NCBI RefSeq assembly: GCF_900115305.1
Contig: NZ_FOVW01000003.1
Coordinates: 124,001-188,000 of the forward strand
Source of the DNA: Algoriphagus ornithinivorans
GTDB lineage: Bacteria > Bacteroidota > Bacteroidia > Cytophagales > Cyclobacteriaceae
Direction of reading: 5' to 3'
Length of the DNA stretch: 64,000 nt
The notes beneath the pieces are model-generated. The model saw nothing but the letters and a program-made list of their open reading frames with translations, was not told the DNA's origin and ran no database searches. Below are positions 35,575 to 46,044 of this stretch, piece after piece. Position numbers and translations under genes: made by a program. Within the stretch, counting starts at the first letter, position 1. Every line of letters starts with the position of its first letter.

Positions 35575-36828
35575 TTATATGCCAAAAGCAGCCTTAATCT
35601 TCTCTACATAATCCAGTTTCTCCCAAGTGAAAAGCTCAACATCCAGCTTAATCTCATCTCTATATGGAGAAACAAAGGTTTTGGTTACTACCTCGTTTTG
35701 ACGTCCCATGTGTCCATAAGCAGCAGTCTCTTCATAAATTGGGTTTCTCAATTTAAGTCTCTGCTCAATAGCATAAGGACGCATATCAAAAAGCTCCTCT
35801 ACTTTTCTAGCAATCTCTCCATCGGAAAGACCAACTTTGGAGGTTCCGTAAGTATTCACATAAATTCCCATCGGAGCAGCAACCCCAATGGCATAAGATA
35901 CTTGCACCAACATTTCGTCAGCGATTCCCGCAGCTACCATATTTTTGGCAATATGACGAGTAGCATAAGCTGCTGAACGGTCTACTTTGGATGGATCTTT
36001 TCCGGAAAATGCCCCTCCACCGTGAGCTCCTTTTCCACCGTAAGTATCTACGATGATTTTTCTTCCCGTCAATCCTGTATCACCATGAGGGCCACCGATT
36101 ACGAATTTTCCGGTTGGGTTGATGTGATATTTGATATCTGAGGTGAACAGTTTTTGCAACTCAGGCTTCAATTGAGCTTTCACTCTCGGTATCAAGATAC
36201 TGATGATGTCCGATTTGATTTTTGCCAACATAGCCTCTTCCTCATCAAAGTCATCATGCTGAGTGGAAACAACGATCGCTTCAATTCGCTGAGGTACGTT
36301 ATCGTCACTGTATTCGATGGTTACCTGTGCCTTGGAATCAGGGCGTAAGTAAGTGATATCCTTATTTTCCCTTCTCAAGGCTGCCAATTCACGCAAAATC
36401 ATGTGAGAAAGGTCCAAAGCCAAAGGCATGAAGTTTTCAGTTTCATTGGTAGCATAGCCAAACATCATCCCTTGGTCACCTGCTCCCTGCTCTTCAGGAT
36501 TAGCTCGGTCCACACCTTGATTGATATCTGCAGACTGCTCGTGAATAGCAGAAAGCACACCACAGGAGTTACCTTCAAACATGTATTCACTTTTGGTGTA
36601 TCCAATTCTGTTGATCACATCTCGGGCAATCTTTTGAACATCCAAATAGATATCGGATTTCACCTCGCCAGCCAAGACTACTTGACCTGTGGTTACGAGC
36701 GTTTCACATGCAACTTTTGAATTGGGATCGAAGGCTAAAAAATTATCTATCAGCGCATCGGAAATCTGGTCAGCGATTTTGTCAGGATGACCCTCAGACA
36801 CTGACTCTGAGGTAAATAAATATGCCAT
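35575..36828 (-). CDS. metK: S-adenosylmethionine synthase
   Basis: This 417-residue cytoplasmic enzyme makes S-adenosylmethionine from methionine and ATP. Conserved motifs are [16 protein letters not shown] at residues about 13-28, [15 protein letters not shown] near 120, and [19 protein letters not shown] near 270. Length is slightly above the E. coli enzyme (384), as usual in this phylum. It is a single gene with its own terminator. I looked for a SAM riboswitch in the 200 bases upstream and saw none I could support. Confidence 0.97.
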   Translation of the reverse strand: MAYLFTSESVSEGHPDKIADQISDALIDNFLAFDPNSKVACETLVTTGQVVLAGEVKSDIYLDVQKIARDVINRIGYTKSEYMFEGNSCGVLSAIHEQSADINQGVDRANPEEQGAGDQGMMFGYATNETENFMPLALDLSHMILRELAALRRENKDITYLRPDSKAQVTIEYSDDNVPQRIEAIVVSTQHDDFDEEEAMLAKIKSDIISILIPRVKAQLKPELQKLFTSDIKYHINPTGKFVIGGPHGDTGLTGRKIIVDTYGGKGAHGGGAFSGKDPSKVDRSAAYATRHIAKNMVAAGIADEMLVQVSYAIGVAAPMGIYVNTYGTSKVGLSDGEIARKVEELFDMRPYAIEQRLKLRNPIYEETAAYGHMGRQNEVVTKTFVSPYRDEIKLDVELFTWEKLDYVEKIKAAFGI

Positions 36829-37040
36829 AAACTTACGTTCTTATGCTTGTTTCAAAGAAAGCCCAAAAATAGGGGAACTGAAGGAAATAAAAAACCTAAA
36901 CTTATATGTCTTTCAGGATTTAATGCCCTGGTTTTTCAGAAAAAATGTGGTTTAGAAGAATTGGTGAAATTTTCTAAAAACCTAACAGCTCATGGTTCCA
37001 CATTTGAAATTGGTGTGAACGATACTTCATGGCTAGGAAT

Positions 37041-37068
37041 AAAAAAGGAGGCCCATTGCTGGACCTCC
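37041..37068 (-). terminator. Rho-independent terminator of the subtilase gene
   Basis: The stem GGAGGCCC (37047-37054) and GGACCTCC (37061-37068) has a 6-base loop and one G-U pair on the minus strand, followed there by T residues. It lies 25 bases after the peptidase stop codon. Confidence 0.75.
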
Positions 37069-37093
37069 CATTTTTTATCAAGTATTATGAATA

Positions 37094-38485
37094 TTAAAAG
37101 CCAGAAACATTCAATCTTCCACCTGTAACAGTCTTCCCTGATAAAGAAGCAGTCGGTGTGGTTGAATTTAAGATAGCTGCTTTGATTTGTGCAGCACTTG
37201 CTGTTGGGTTTAGTGAAGCATATAAAGCAGCTGCACCAGTCACATGAGGTGTCGCCATAGAGGTTCCGTTATAACTTGCATAGCCTGAACCAACAGAAGC
37301 CTTCCTTCCTTTTCCAACAGTGACAGGAACTGTAGACCAAATTCCTGAGCCAGGAGCTCCTAAATCAACAGTAACTGCGCCGAATTGAGAAAAGCTGGAA
37401 ATAGCTCCTGAACTGGTGATTGATGCTACTGCAATGACATTTGGACTGTCATAGTTAGAAGGATAGCTTGGAGAAATATCATTGTCTGTGCCTGAATTAC
37501 CAGCAGCAGCGATAAATAAAATTCCCGCAGCATTCGCACGGTCAATCGCATCTTTCAATGCTTGCGAATAGCCTCCGCCACCCCAAGAGTTATTAGTAGC
37601 TACGATATTCAACCCATGTCTCACCTTCAAGTCAGTGAAATAATCCACTGATTTAATTGCATTGGAAGTAGTTCCGCCTCTAGAGCCCAAGAATTTAGCT
37701 CCGATCATTTTTACATTCCAAACTACACCTGCTACACCTATGCCATTACCTCCGACACCGCCGATTGTACCAGCAACGTGAGTACCGTGATCATCCCCTG
37801 TTCCGTCAAAGAGGGAGTTGTCGTTTCCGTCAAAATCCCAACCATATACATCGTCTACTAGCCCATTTCCATCATCATCCACACCATTATCTGGTATTTC
37901 GCCTGGATTTACTCCTGCATTTGCAAACAAATCCTCATGTTCGTACATATAGCCTTCGTCAATAATCCCAACGTACACTGTTGAGCTTCCAACCTTATTT
38001 GCTGCCCAAGCCGTAGCCGCTCTGCTGCCAAATTGGTTTCCTCCAGCTGACATTCCCCAAAGTTGACCACCTGTGAAATAAGGATCATTAGAAGTAGCAA
38101 AATGCTGGTAGATCCAGTTTGGCTCTGCATATTCCACTTCAGGCATAGCTTTCAGCTTTTCTATAGCTTCCATGGTGCCAATTTTAGTATCCACTAAAAT
38201 CAAGTCCCCATTTGGACCGCTTTTTCTTGCGTTGGCTAATTCCATAGCACCGGTTTTGATTTCCTCTACTACAGTGCCTCCAATTGCTCCTAAAATGTCC
38301 GCGGAAATTCTGGATCCAGTAGTAGCTGTTCTCATTTTGATCAGCAACTGACCAGGAACAAAGTTTTGACCAAGATCAAGCTTGATCTGTTCTGAAACTG
38401 AAGGCTCAATTTCGGCAACATCAGTACAAGAAACTGCTAGCCCTAACAAAGCAGGGAAAACCAGCGCATGTTTAATTTTTATCAT
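37094..38485 (-). CDS. S8 family serine peptidase (subtilase) lipoprotein
   Basis: A 463-residue lipoprotein (signal ending in LGLAVSC). A propeptide-like domain (about 40-125; FVPGQLLIKM, MPEVEYAEPNWIYQ) precedes the catalytic domain. The catalytic triad is Asp176 in VGIIDEG, His233 in DHGTHVAGT and Ser409 in NGTSMATPH; Asn330 in AAAGN supplies the oxyanion hole. A calcium-binding-like insert (NGVDDDGNGLVDD) lies at about 200-212. It should act outside the cytoplasm as a general endopeptidase. No C-terminal sorting domain is present, so anchoring is by lipid. Confidence 0.93.
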   Translation of the reverse strand: MIKIKHALVFPALLGLAVSCTDVAEIEPSVSEQIKLDLGQNFVPGQLLIKMRTATTGSRISADILGAIGGTVVEEIKTGAMELANARKSGPNGDLILVDTKIGTMEAIEKLKAMPEVEYAEPNWIYQHFATSNDPYFTGGQLWGMSAGGNQFGSRAATAWAANKVGSSTVYVGIIDEGYMYEHEDLFANAGVNPGEIPDNGVDDDGNGLVDDVYGWDFDGNDNSLFDGTGDDHGTHVAGTIGGVGGNGIGVAGVVWNVKMIGAKFLGSRGGTTSNAIKSVDYFTDLKVRHGLNIVATNNSWGGGGYSQALKDAIDRANAAGILFIAAAGNSGTDNDISPSYPSNYDSPNVIAVASITSSGAISSFSQFGAVTVDLGAPGSGIWSTVPVTVGKGRKASVGSGYASYNGTSMATPHVTGAAALYASLNPTASAAQIKAAILNSTTPTASLSGKTVTGGRLNVSGF

Positions 38486-38881
38486 ATGATTGATGGTTAA
38501 AGATTTTTGGGAATTTATACCTTTTACTGAATATTATATCATAGATGAGTCCTATCGAAAAAGAAAATTTTTCATCCTTTCAATCAATTTTAAATCCCAT
38601 TTCATACCTTTTTTAAACCAAGCTTTTCAAATAAAAACCTCATTTAATATCTCTTGATTTTTTTATAAGCTGAAAATTGGATTTTCCCTAAAATAAAATG
38701 CTTTATACTCCTATTTGGACTAATTAAAAAGAGCGATTAATTCCAAATTTTCTTTGGTACAGAAAGCCAATTTTGGCTGAAAAAATTTTTAATTTTCTTG
38801 AAAAAAAATTCAACTTTTTTTGCTTCATCCCCCATGCGCAATAAAGTTTCGGTAACTTTTATCCTCTATCCAATTTCAACT
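38486..38881. other. AT-rich divergent intergenic region
   Basis: Nearly 400 bases between the minus-strand subtilase and the plus-strand DUF885-like gene. It is very AT-rich, with several A and T runs and no repeat module. It must hold both promoters, but I could not fix either. An upstream ATG at 38834 is in frame with the right-hand gene but would place residues before its signal. Confidence 0.5.
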
Positions 38882-40537
38882 ATGAAGAAGACTGTTCATT
38901 TCTTTCTAATAAACTTGGCGATGTTTACAATTTGGTCTTGCCAAGACCCCAGTGATACATCTACCTCAGATCACAAAAGTTCAAGCCAGTATTCTGATTT
39001 GGTCAACCTTTTTGAAAGATGGAGATCTTTTGAAAATCCGCCACTTCATGATGGAGCTCAGGATTATCGAAAAGCAACTTTTGAACTACGACACACCAAG
39101 TTTAGGGAATTACAAAAAGAATTATTAGCCATAGACACCTCTGGCTGGGCTATTCCTGAAAAGGTGGATTGGAGAATCGTTTGGGCAGAAATGAATGGGT
39201 ATGATTTCAATGATAGGGTACTCCGCCCTTGGGCAAGAGATCCTGCATTTTATAAATCACTTTGGATGGAAAGAAGTGACGTTCCTGCTCACGAGGGACC
39301 AACGCATCATGGAACTCTTGAATTTTGGCAGTACGAATTTCCCTTGGATGAAAGCAGCAAAGCAAAACTATTGAAAGAACTTCAGGCTATTCCTTCGCTC
39401 AACAAGCAGGCTGAGTCCAACCTCACTGGAAATGCAAAAGAGCTTTGGGAGGCAGGAATTCCGACCATTGCTACGCAAGTTGAAGATTTGAAGGGTCTTT
39501 TGCTCATACCTGAAATAGGCAATGATCCGAAATTGGCAGAGGCTGTAGAGAATGCGGTTAAGTCAACGGAGGGATTTGTAGAATGGCTTATCAAAGAATC
39601 AGTAAATAAAACCGGAGAGTCAGGAATTGGTAAGGAGAATTACACCTGGTATCTGCAAAATGTCCACTCGGTGCCTCTGACTTGGGAGGATGAGGTGATG
39701 ATACTTAAAAGAGAGCTGGCTAGAGCCTGGTCTTCTTTAAAGTTGGAGGAACATCAGAACCGAAACTTACCTCCTCTAACGGAAGCAAATACAGCAGAGG
39801 ATTTTGAAAAGCTAACAGAGAGTTCTATTCAGAAATTTATGGAATTTTTGAAGGATCAAGAGATTCTCACAGTGAAGGATTATTTCGAACCTGCTCTGAG
39901 GGAGCATAGAGGCAATTTCATTCCCAAGGAAAAGCGTAACTTCTTTACCATAGGAATGCATATTGATCCATTGCCTTTGTATTCACATTTTTATCATTGG
40001 TTTGAACTGGCCATCATGGATAATGAACCCCACGCCAGTCCGATCCGGAGAGGTCCACTTCTTTATAATATTTTCGATTCCAGAAATGAGGGAACAGCAA
40101 CTGCTGTGGAAGAGATGTTTATGGATGCGGGCTTGTATGAGGACTCTCCCAAATCTCGAGAAATCGTCTATATCATGATTGCTCAGCGTGCAGCTAGGGG
40201 ATTAGGTTCGCTCTATGCACAGGAAAATGAAATGACCATGGTGGAAGCGGGTGGTATTCATTCTGATTATACGCCTAGAGGCTGGATGAAAACAGAAAAA
40301 GAACTTCTGCTTTTTGAGCAACATTTATATATGAGGCAGCCGGGATATGGATCGAGTTATATTACCGGAAAATATCTCCTCGAAAATACCTTGGCTGAGT
40401 TTGCAAGAATTAAAGAGGCGAAAGGGGAAGAGTTCAGATTGAAGGATTTCTTTGATCAATTGAATGGAATGGGAAGTATTCCGATTGCATTGGGGCAATG
40501 GGAAATGACGGGGGTGGATCCGATGGAAGGGATGTGA
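38882..40537 (+). CDS. DUF885-like lipoprotein
   Basis: A 551-residue lipoprotein ([20 protein letters not shown]). The ATG at 38882 opens the signal; longer readings do not. The sequence follows the DUF885 outline of mostly helical, metallopeptidase-like proteins: [30 protein letters not shown], and [19 protein letters not shown] with [15 protein letters not shown]. The zinc motif HEXXH/HEGxPGH expected in that region is absent, so catalysis is doubtful; an HEGPTHHG stretch near residue 140 is not in the expected place. The role is unknown. The composite repeat begins right after the stop. Confidence 0.6.
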   Translation: MKKTVHFFLINLAMFTIWSCQDPSDTSTSDHKSSSQYSDLVNLFERWRSFENPPLHDGAQDYRKATFELRHTKFRELQKELLAIDTSGWAIPEKVDWRIVWAEMNGYDFNDRVLRPWARDPAFYKSLWMERSDVPAHEGPTHHGTLEFWQYEFPLDESSKAKLLKELQAIPSLNKQAESNLTGNAKELWEAGIPTIATQVEDLKGLLLIPEIGNDPKLAEAVENAVKSTEGFVEWLIKESVNKTGESGIGKENYTWYLQNVHSVPLTWEDEVMILKRELARAWSSLKLEEHQNRNLPPLTEANTAEDFEKLTESSIQKFMEFLKDQEILTVKDYFEPALREHRGNFIPKEKRNFFTIGMHIDPLPLYSHFYHWFELAIMDNEPHASPIRRGPLLYNIFDSRNEGTATAVEEMFMDAGLYEDSPKSREIVYIMIAQRAARGLGSLYAQENEMTMVEAGGIHSDYTPRGWMKTEKELLLFEQHLYMRQPGYGSSYITGKYLLENTLAEFARIKEAKGEEFRLKDFFDQLNGMGSIPIALGQWEMTGVDPMEGM

Positions 40538-41390
40538 AAATTGTGCCATACCTACGGCATGGAGATGTGCTCTGAAGAATCCTTTTGCTACCAAGCTTAA
40601 ATTCCTACGGGATTTGCTTTGGCTTGAATTATCTCTTTGCTTCTTTGCCACTTGGCGGGAGATATTTCGCCCGCAAAGAATAGAAGATGCAAAAAGCAGT
40701 AGGCAGAAAGAGTAGGCAGTTTGGAACTCTCGTGAGTCATAAATAGTGGCGTCACCGCGAGGATGGAAGCGGTCTCATCAAAGCAATAACTAGAAATAAT
40801 TTCTTCCCAAATAAATCTTTGCATCGCTTCGAGAGGATTTATTTCAGAAGGCGAAGCCGATTTTATTTCGTGAAGCGTATTTCAATCGTATTTCTTTTTT
40901 CAGAGACGAAACTTCGAAGTTCTTCCATACCTACGGCATGGAGATGTGCTCTGAAGAAACCTTTTGCTACCAAGCTTAAATCCCTAAGGGATTTGCTTTA
41001 TCTTGAATTATCTCTTTGCCTCTTTGCCTCTTGGCGGGAGATTTTTTCCCCGCAAAGAATTTAAGAGGCAAAGTGAAGTGTATTTCAATGGTATTTCTTT
41101 TTTTCAGAGACGAAACTTCGAAATTCTTCCATTCCTACGGCATGGAAATGAGCTCTGAAGAAACCTTTTACTACCTAGCTTAAATCCCTATGGGATTTGC
41201 TTTGGCTTGAATTATCTCTTTGCTTCTTGGCCTCTTGGCAGGAGATTTTTTCCCCACAGATTAACGCAGAAAAAGACACAGACCTGACTGCCGTCAAGCA
41301 AGTCTTTCACAGATCCAGTTTTAGGACAATATCTAATTATAGTATTCTTTGCGTCACTGCACCGTTGCGAGAAAATTAATTTCCTCAAAT
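40538..41390. repeat. Composite intergenic repeat array, third cluster
   Basis: The same modules as at 29330 and 31680: the CCATACCTACGGCATGG block at 40546 and 40926 and a variant at 41129, the CCGCGAG/GAAGCGG block near 40756, GTAGGCAG words near 40699, and AATCCCTA/GGGATT blocks. From 41390 to the antitoxin gene at 41585 I see only AT-rich DNA. Confidence 0.8.
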
Positions 41391-41584
41391 AATTTTATCT
41401 AAAATCCCCTTTCCTCCTTTTATTAAAATAGAGATCCCAATTTAGTGCAGAATTCCAAAGGGGGAATTGATCCGATTATTGCCGAAAACTTATCGTGAAA
41501 AATGTATTTCAGAACCCCAATACCTAGAAAGAAACTTTTATTTTAGAAATGGAGTATATACTTTTAGTATTACTTTAGAAGTTT

Positions 41585-41821
41585 ATGAAAACATTATCCT
41601 TAAAATTGGACGAAAACATTTTCGAAGAAACTGAAGAAATGATTAAGCTGAAGGGCATTGCCAGAAATAGATATATCAATGAAGCCTTGGATTTTTATAA
41701 TCAACTTTTGAAAAGAAAAGCACTTGCTGCTGATTTTTCAAAGGCTTCCAAAATGGTGAAAAAATCTTCCATGCAAATCAATCAAGAATTTGACAATTTA
41801 ATCGATGAAGGTTCAATATGA
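41585..41821 (+). CDS. Antitoxin of a MazF-type pair
   Basis: A 78-residue protein with a ribbon-helix-helix-like start (MKTLSLKLDENIFEETEEMI, then ARNRYINEALDFYN) and a charged tail that could wrap the toxin. It precedes a MazF-type gene and overlaps it by 17 bases, the usual antitoxin-first order. The overlap couples translation. It should repress its own promoter and neutralise the toxin. Confidence 0.8.
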   Translation: MKTLSLKLDENIFEETEEMIKLKGIARNRYINEALDFYNQLLKRKALAADFSKASKMVKKSSMQINQEFDNLIDEGSI

Positions 41822-42146
41822 GATTTGGCTGGTCAATCTCAATCCTTCGAAAGGAACAGAGCCTGGAAAAATCCGGCCAGCAGTCATTATCCAAACAAAT
41901 CTTTTAAATCAGGTTATGCATCCTTCCACCCTGATATGTCCGATAACCAGCCAGCTAAGTTCAGAGGAAAATATTTTGAGAGTAAAAATCGAAGGAAAGA
42001 AAACTGGATTAAGTCAAAATTCAGAGGTTTTAATTGATCAAATAAGGGCAGTTGATAATAGAAGATTTATTGATCGAATAGGTAAATTGGACAATGGAAA
42101 AATTCAGGAATTAAGAAAAAAACTGAAAGCAGTTTTAGATTTTTGA
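41805..42146 (+). CDS. MazF/PemK-family mRNA interferase toxin
   Basis: A 113-residue toxin with the family start YEIWLVNLNPSKGTEPGKIRPAVIIQ, the central PSTLICPITSQ and the later LIDQIRAVDNRRFIDRIGKLD. Such proteins cut mRNA at short sequence motifs. It begins inside the antitoxin gene, is full length and looks intact. It lies in a repeat-rich island between unrelated genes, as toxin-antitoxin pairs often do. Confidence 0.9.
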   Translation: MKVQYEIWLVNLNPSKGTEPGKIRPAVIIQTNLLNQVMHPSTLICPITSQLSSEENILRVKIEGKKTGLSQNSEVLIDQIRAVDNRRFIDRIGKLDNGKIQELRKKLKAVLDF

Positions 42147-42269
42147 AGTCTAATTGAAGGAACGGATCGATCCTATTAAAACTAAAGCATTAAAAATCTT
42201 TTAATCTGAATAATTTTGCTACTTATCGGGATATTTTTTCCCAAAAACTGACTGTCGATAAACAAGGCC

Positions 42270-42357
42270 AAAACTCGAAACTCTTCCATACCTACGGGAT
42301 TTGCTTTATCTTGAATTATCTCTTTGCCTCTTTGCCTCTTGGCGGGAGAATAATCCA
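42270..42357. repeat. Single fragment of the composite repeat
   Basis: A short copy joining the CCATACCTACGG block directly to the GGGATTT block and then to the GCCTCTTGGCGGGAG arm. It stops 6 bases before the end of the siroheme gene. Confidence 0.7.
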
Positions 42358-42363
42358 TGATGC

Positions 42364-42939
42364 CTATCTCTTTTTCACTAATGCCTCTGTGACTTCATTC
42401 ATCGCCTTAACCTTGTATTCAAAATCACCCTTCAAAGTGTCCCGATAAGCATTTAGATTATCCAACAAGTCATCAATCTCCTCGGGCAATACTTCCTCCA
42501 ATAATTGGCGAAGTCGCTTTGCTGTCGTAGGAGATTTACCATTGGTAGAGATGGCAATTTTCAGGTTTCCCTTGGTGACTATCCCGCCTAGGTAAAAATC
42601 ACAAAGGGCTGGAGTATCTGCCACATTGACCAAAAGAAAGCGCTCCTTGGCCTCATTTCGGATTTGAAGATTTACCTTTTTATCATCCGTTGCGGCAATT
42701 ACAAGGTGTTTTCCACCCAAGTACTTTTCATCATAGCTATCCTCAATCAAGGTAACTGTTTCTGCTTTTTCCGCCAGTTCCAAAAATTCCGGGCGAAACA
42801 TTTTAGAGACCACAGTAACTTGTGCCTTGGGACTGGATTTTAGCAAAAATTCCAGTTTCTCAGTACCCACAAAACCCCCTCCAACCAAAAGGATGTTGAG
42901 TTCGTGAACTTTCAGGAAAATGGGATATAGATGGTTCAT
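42364..42939 (-). CDS. Precorrin-2 dehydrogenase/sirohydrochlorin ferrochelatase-like
   Basis: A 191-residue NAD-dependent enzyme of siroheme synthesis, matching the N-terminal half of CysG. The Rossmann motif is ILLVGGGFVGTEKLEFLL at residues about 16-33, followed by LVIAATDDKKVNLQI and the family signature VADTPALCDFYLGGIVTKGNLKIAISTNGKSP. It turns precorrin-2 into sirohydrochlorin and may also insert iron. The methyltransferase is a separate gene upstream (43115-43888). Together they supply siroheme for the sulfite reductase in the same cluster. Confidence 0.9.
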   Translation of the reverse strand: MNHLYPIFLKVHELNILLVGGGFVGTEKLEFLLKSSPKAQVTVVSKMFRPEFLELAEKAETVTLIEDSYDEKYLGGKHLVIAATDDKKVNLQIRNEAKERFLLVNVADTPALCDFYLGGIVTKGNLKIAISTNGKSPTTAKRLRQLLEEVLPEEIDDLLDNLNAYRDTLKGDFEYKVKAMNEVTEALVKKR

Positions 42940-43114
42940 TTTTTAGATTTATAGAGTTTAGAAACGAGAGAATTGAAATGTGAAATTCAGTGGAAATAGC
43001 ATTGAAATAAGTCCCACTTCTTCGGCCAAATATTTTCCAGTCATTCTACTTCTGAAGCGGCAGCATTGTAGACCTCAATTCAGCTGCCTACTGTGACTGA
43101 AATCTGCCTACTTT

Positions 43115-43888
43115 TTACTGCCTACTTAAAGAAACAGCTTCCCTATACACCTCCGCTAAGCGTAAGCTTTCCCTCACAACTTCTCCTATAATGATGATCG
43201 CTGGCGATTCCACCTGATTTTCTATTGCTTTTTGTGCGATATCATGGACAAAGCCCGCCGTGATTTTCTCTTCTCGGGTAGTCCCACTTTGGATGATGGC
43301 TACTGGGAGATTTTCCCTTCCAGCATTCCGATAGGTTTGAACGATTTCATTCAGTTTCTTGGTACCCATCAAAACCACAACAGTTGCAGTGCTCTGGGCC
43401 GCCAAGGCTAAATCTTTGGATAACTCACCGGCAGTCGTCGTGCCGGTAACTACCCAAAAACTCTCAGAAACTCCTCTTTTGGTAACCGGAATCCCTGCAG
43501 CAGCAGGAACTGCTACAGCAGAAGTTATCCCAGGAACCACCACAGTGGGAATCCCAAAATTCTCTATATACTCAATCTCCTCACCGCCTCTTCCAAAGAC
43601 AAAAGGATCTCCTCCTTTCAAGCGAACCACATGACCGTGTTTTTTCGCCAAGCTCACACAAAGCTGATTGGTGTCTTCCTGAGGTTTGGAATGCCTGCCT
43701 ACGCGTTTGCCAACAAAGATTTTGATGGCAGACTTGGGAGCATGTTTTAATAATACAGGATCAATCAAAGCATCATACAATACCACATCTGCAGTGTTTA
43801 AAGCTAAAATGCCTTTCAAAGTGATTAGCTCCGGATCACCCGGACCCGCGCCAACCAAACTTACCTTGGGATGAATTTGCTCTCTCAT
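43115..43888 (-). CDS. cobA: Uroporphyrinogen-III C-methyltransferase
   Basis: A 257-residue SAM-dependent methyltransferase that makes precorrin-2. Motifs: VSLVGAGPGDPELITLKG near residue 10, YDALI, GKRVGRHSKPQ, RLKGGDPFVFGRGGEE near 94 and VVPGITSAVAVPAAAGIPVTKRG. It overlaps the upstream sulfite reductase stop by 4 bases, so the two are co-translated. The roughly 175-base spacer downstream carries repeat fragments and GCCTACT words. Confidence 0.93.
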   Translation of the reverse strand: MREQIHPKVSLVGAGPGDPELITLKGILALNTADVVLYDALIDPVLLKHAPKSAIKIFVGKRVGRHSKPQEDTNQLCVSLAKKHGHVVRLKGGDPFVFGRGGEEIEYIENFGIPTVVVPGITSAVAVPAAAGIPVTKRGVSESFWVVTGTTTAGELSKDLALAAQSTATVVVLMGTKKLNEIVQTYRNAGRENLPVAIIQSGTTREEKITAGFVHDIAQKAIENQVESPAIIIIGEVVRESLRLAEVYREAVSLSRQ

Positions 43889-45984
43889 GCGTTCACCTCC
43901 TCCTCTCTATAACTCTTCAATGCCTGATAGATTTCCAAGGCCTGCTTAGCGTAAGCTTTCGCAAATTCCGGAGTTGGCTCATGCTGATTGATTTCGTAGA
44001 CTTTCTCAGCGAAAGAGGAGTCTAAGGTTACTTTTCCGCTACTGACAAAATGCTCATCAAAGAGGAAAATAATATTTGCATAGCTATTGGTACTGATATC
44101 TTCGCTGAGCAAAATAGCTTTGGCAGCATTGATCAAACCTGCATAGTGATGATAAATGCTATCAGACCATCTGCCATTTTCCAACGCTTCTTGTCCCAAA
44201 TCCAATTTCTCTTTGGCTTCCAAAAGCAAGGTTGCCACCAAGTCAATCACTACTCCAGCACATTCACCCACGCCTACTGCTACCTCGTAATTTTCATTTC
44301 TGCCCCAGTCTACCCGATCTTCTTCGGTCACTTTTGCAGGGTCTGCCAACTCTTTCAGCAATTCATAGAAATACATTTGTCCCTGCTGATCATAATAGCT
44401 GAGGAAATCCAGATCTTCACCATTCGCCTCAAAATCATCCAATAACAATCTCAAAGCCTGAGGTCCTCGCTTACTTGGGATTTTGGTTACTTTATCTGCA
44501 AAACGACCATTTCCATCACCCAAATTTCCACCACCAAGCAATACTTGCAAGGCAGGAATCACCGTCTTACCAACACGCATAGACATGCCCTGAAAACCGA
44601 TATGAGCCATATTATGCTGCCCGCAGGCATTCATACAGCCTGAAATTTTTATTACTAAATCCTGATTTTTGAGGTATTGCGGATACTCGTTGAAAATGAC
44701 TTTTTCCAACTCTGTAGCAATTCCGGTAGAGCTCGCGATCCCCAAATTGCAGGTATCAGTACCCGGGCAGGCAGTTATATCACCCAAGGAGTTATAGCCT
44801 CTTTCTGACAAACCGATTTTCTTCAGTTCCTGATAGAAAAAAGGCACCAAATCCTCCCGAACATCACGTATCAAGAAGTTTTGACGAAGCGTAAATCGAA
44901 GCTCGTTATTGGCATATTTTTCAATCAAATCCGCCAAAGCCCTTGCCTGAGAAATGTAAAAATCTCCCAGCGGAACACGCACCCCGATCGCTACATAGCC
45001 TTCTTGTTTCTGAGGCAAGACATTTGTCAATTTCCAAAGCTCATAATCCAAGCCCAGCTCGGATTTCAGTTCAGGCTTTTCAGGATTAGGTAGGCTTTGG
45101 GCACCCTCATAGCTTGCCGCATCAATGGGATAGCTGGCAAATGGAAGAGCTTTCTTTTCTTGCTCGACCAATTCCAAAAAAGCTTCCAGGCCTAAATCCT
45201 TAACCAAAAACTTCATCCTGGCTTTATTCCTTCTTGCCCGCTCTCCATGCCGGTCAAAAATCCTCAAAACTGCTTCGATATAGGGAATCAGCTGATCGGT
45301 TTCCAGAAAATCATAGACTAGGTCCGCATGTCTGGGTTGGGAACCTAAGCCTCCACCGAGTAGCACCTTAAAGCCTCTCACCTGCTTACCATTGATTTCT
45401 TTGATTTTGGGAATAAAGCCCAAATCATGCAGATAAGACAAGCCGGTGTCTTCCTCTGAAGAAGAAAAGGCCATCTTGAATTTTCGGCCCATTTCCTGGC
45501 AAATCGGATTTCTCAGGAAATACCGAAAAGTTGCATCTGCATATGGAGTAACATCAAAAGGCTCTTTGGGATCAATTCCTGCCAATTCGGATGCTGTCAC
45601 ATTCCTTACCGTGTTGCCACAGGCTTCTCGTAAAGTCACATCATCTTTTTCGAGTTCGGCCCAAAGTTGAGGTGTGCGATCCAAACTCACATAATGAATC
45701 TGAATATCCTGACGGGTAGTGATATGCAATCTCCCCGTGGAATATTCTTCCGAAACTTTGGAGATTCTTCTTAGCTGAGGGGCAGTTACTCTTCCATAAG
45801 GCAACTTGATCCGGATCATTTGCACTCCGGGCTGCCGCTGACCATAAACGCCTCGAGCTAGTCTCAGGCTACGGAATTTCTCCTCGTCGATTTTACCTTC
45901 TTTGAAAAGCGCAATTTTTCGCTCTAATTCAAGAATGTCGCGCTCTACGATGGGATTTTCCAGTTCGGTTCGAAAACTTTGCAT
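43885..45984 (-). CDS. Assimilatory sulfite reductase (siroheme) with C-terminal HEPN-like domain
   Basis: A 699-residue enzyme that reduces sulfite to sulfide with six electrons. Two sulfite/nitrite reductase repeats span about residues 1-550. The cysteines binding the 4Fe-4S/siroheme centre are Cys406 and Cys412 in ACPGTDTCNLG and Cys450 and Cys454 in SGCMNACGQH. Residues about 570-699 are an added helical region with a HEPN-like helix (SIYHHYAGLINAAKAILLS). The extra domain has no known role in catalysis. An Arg-x6-His pair (605, 612) is present but not clearly where HEPN ribonucleases carry theirs. Confidence 0.9.
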   Translation of the reverse strand: MQSFRTELENPIVERDILELERKIALFKEGKIDEEKFRSLRLARGVYGQRQPGVQMIRIKLPYGRVTAPQLRRISKVSEEYSTGRLHITTRQDIQIHYVSLDRTPQLWAELEKDDVTLREACGNTVRNVTASELAGIDPKEPFDVTPYADATFRYFLRNPICQEMGRKFKMAFSSSEEDTGLSYLHDLGFIPKIKEINGKQVRGFKVLLGGGLGSQPRHADLVYDFLETDQLIPYIEAVLRIFDRHGERARRNKARMKFLVKDLGLEAFLELVEQEKKALPFASYPIDAASYEGAQSLPNPEKPELKSELGLDYELWKLTNVLPQKQEGYVAIGVRVPLGDFYISQARALADLIEKYANNELRFTLRQNFLIRDVREDLVPFFYQELKKIGLSERGYNSLGDITACPGTDTCNLGIASSTGIATELEKVIFNEYPQYLKNQDLVIKISGCMNACGQHNMAHIGFQGMSMRVGKTVIPALQVLLGGGNLGDGNGRFADKVTKIPSKRGPQALRLLLDDFEANGEDLDFLSYYDQQGQMYFYELLKELADPAKVTEEDRVDWGRNENYEVAVGVGECAGVVIDLVATLLLEAKEKLDLGQEALENGRWSDSIYHHYAGLINAAKAILLSEDISTNSYANIIFLFDEHFVSSGKVTLDSSFAEKVYEINQHEPTPEFAKAYAKQALEIYQALKSYREEEVNA

Positions 45985-46044
45985 AGCGTAATAGTTTTAT
46001 ATCCCTATCGGGATTATAGGTTAATAGGTTTGAAAGAAAGCCAA

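Noticed and set aside
36829..37040. Possible SAM riboswitch upstream of metK
   Set aside because: I found no set of paired stems with conserved SAM-riboswitch core bases in this stretch.
36847..37128. 93-codon plus-strand frame between metK and the subtilase gene
   Set aside because: It runs through the subtilase terminator hairpin and into the gene's 3' end, and resembles no protein I know.
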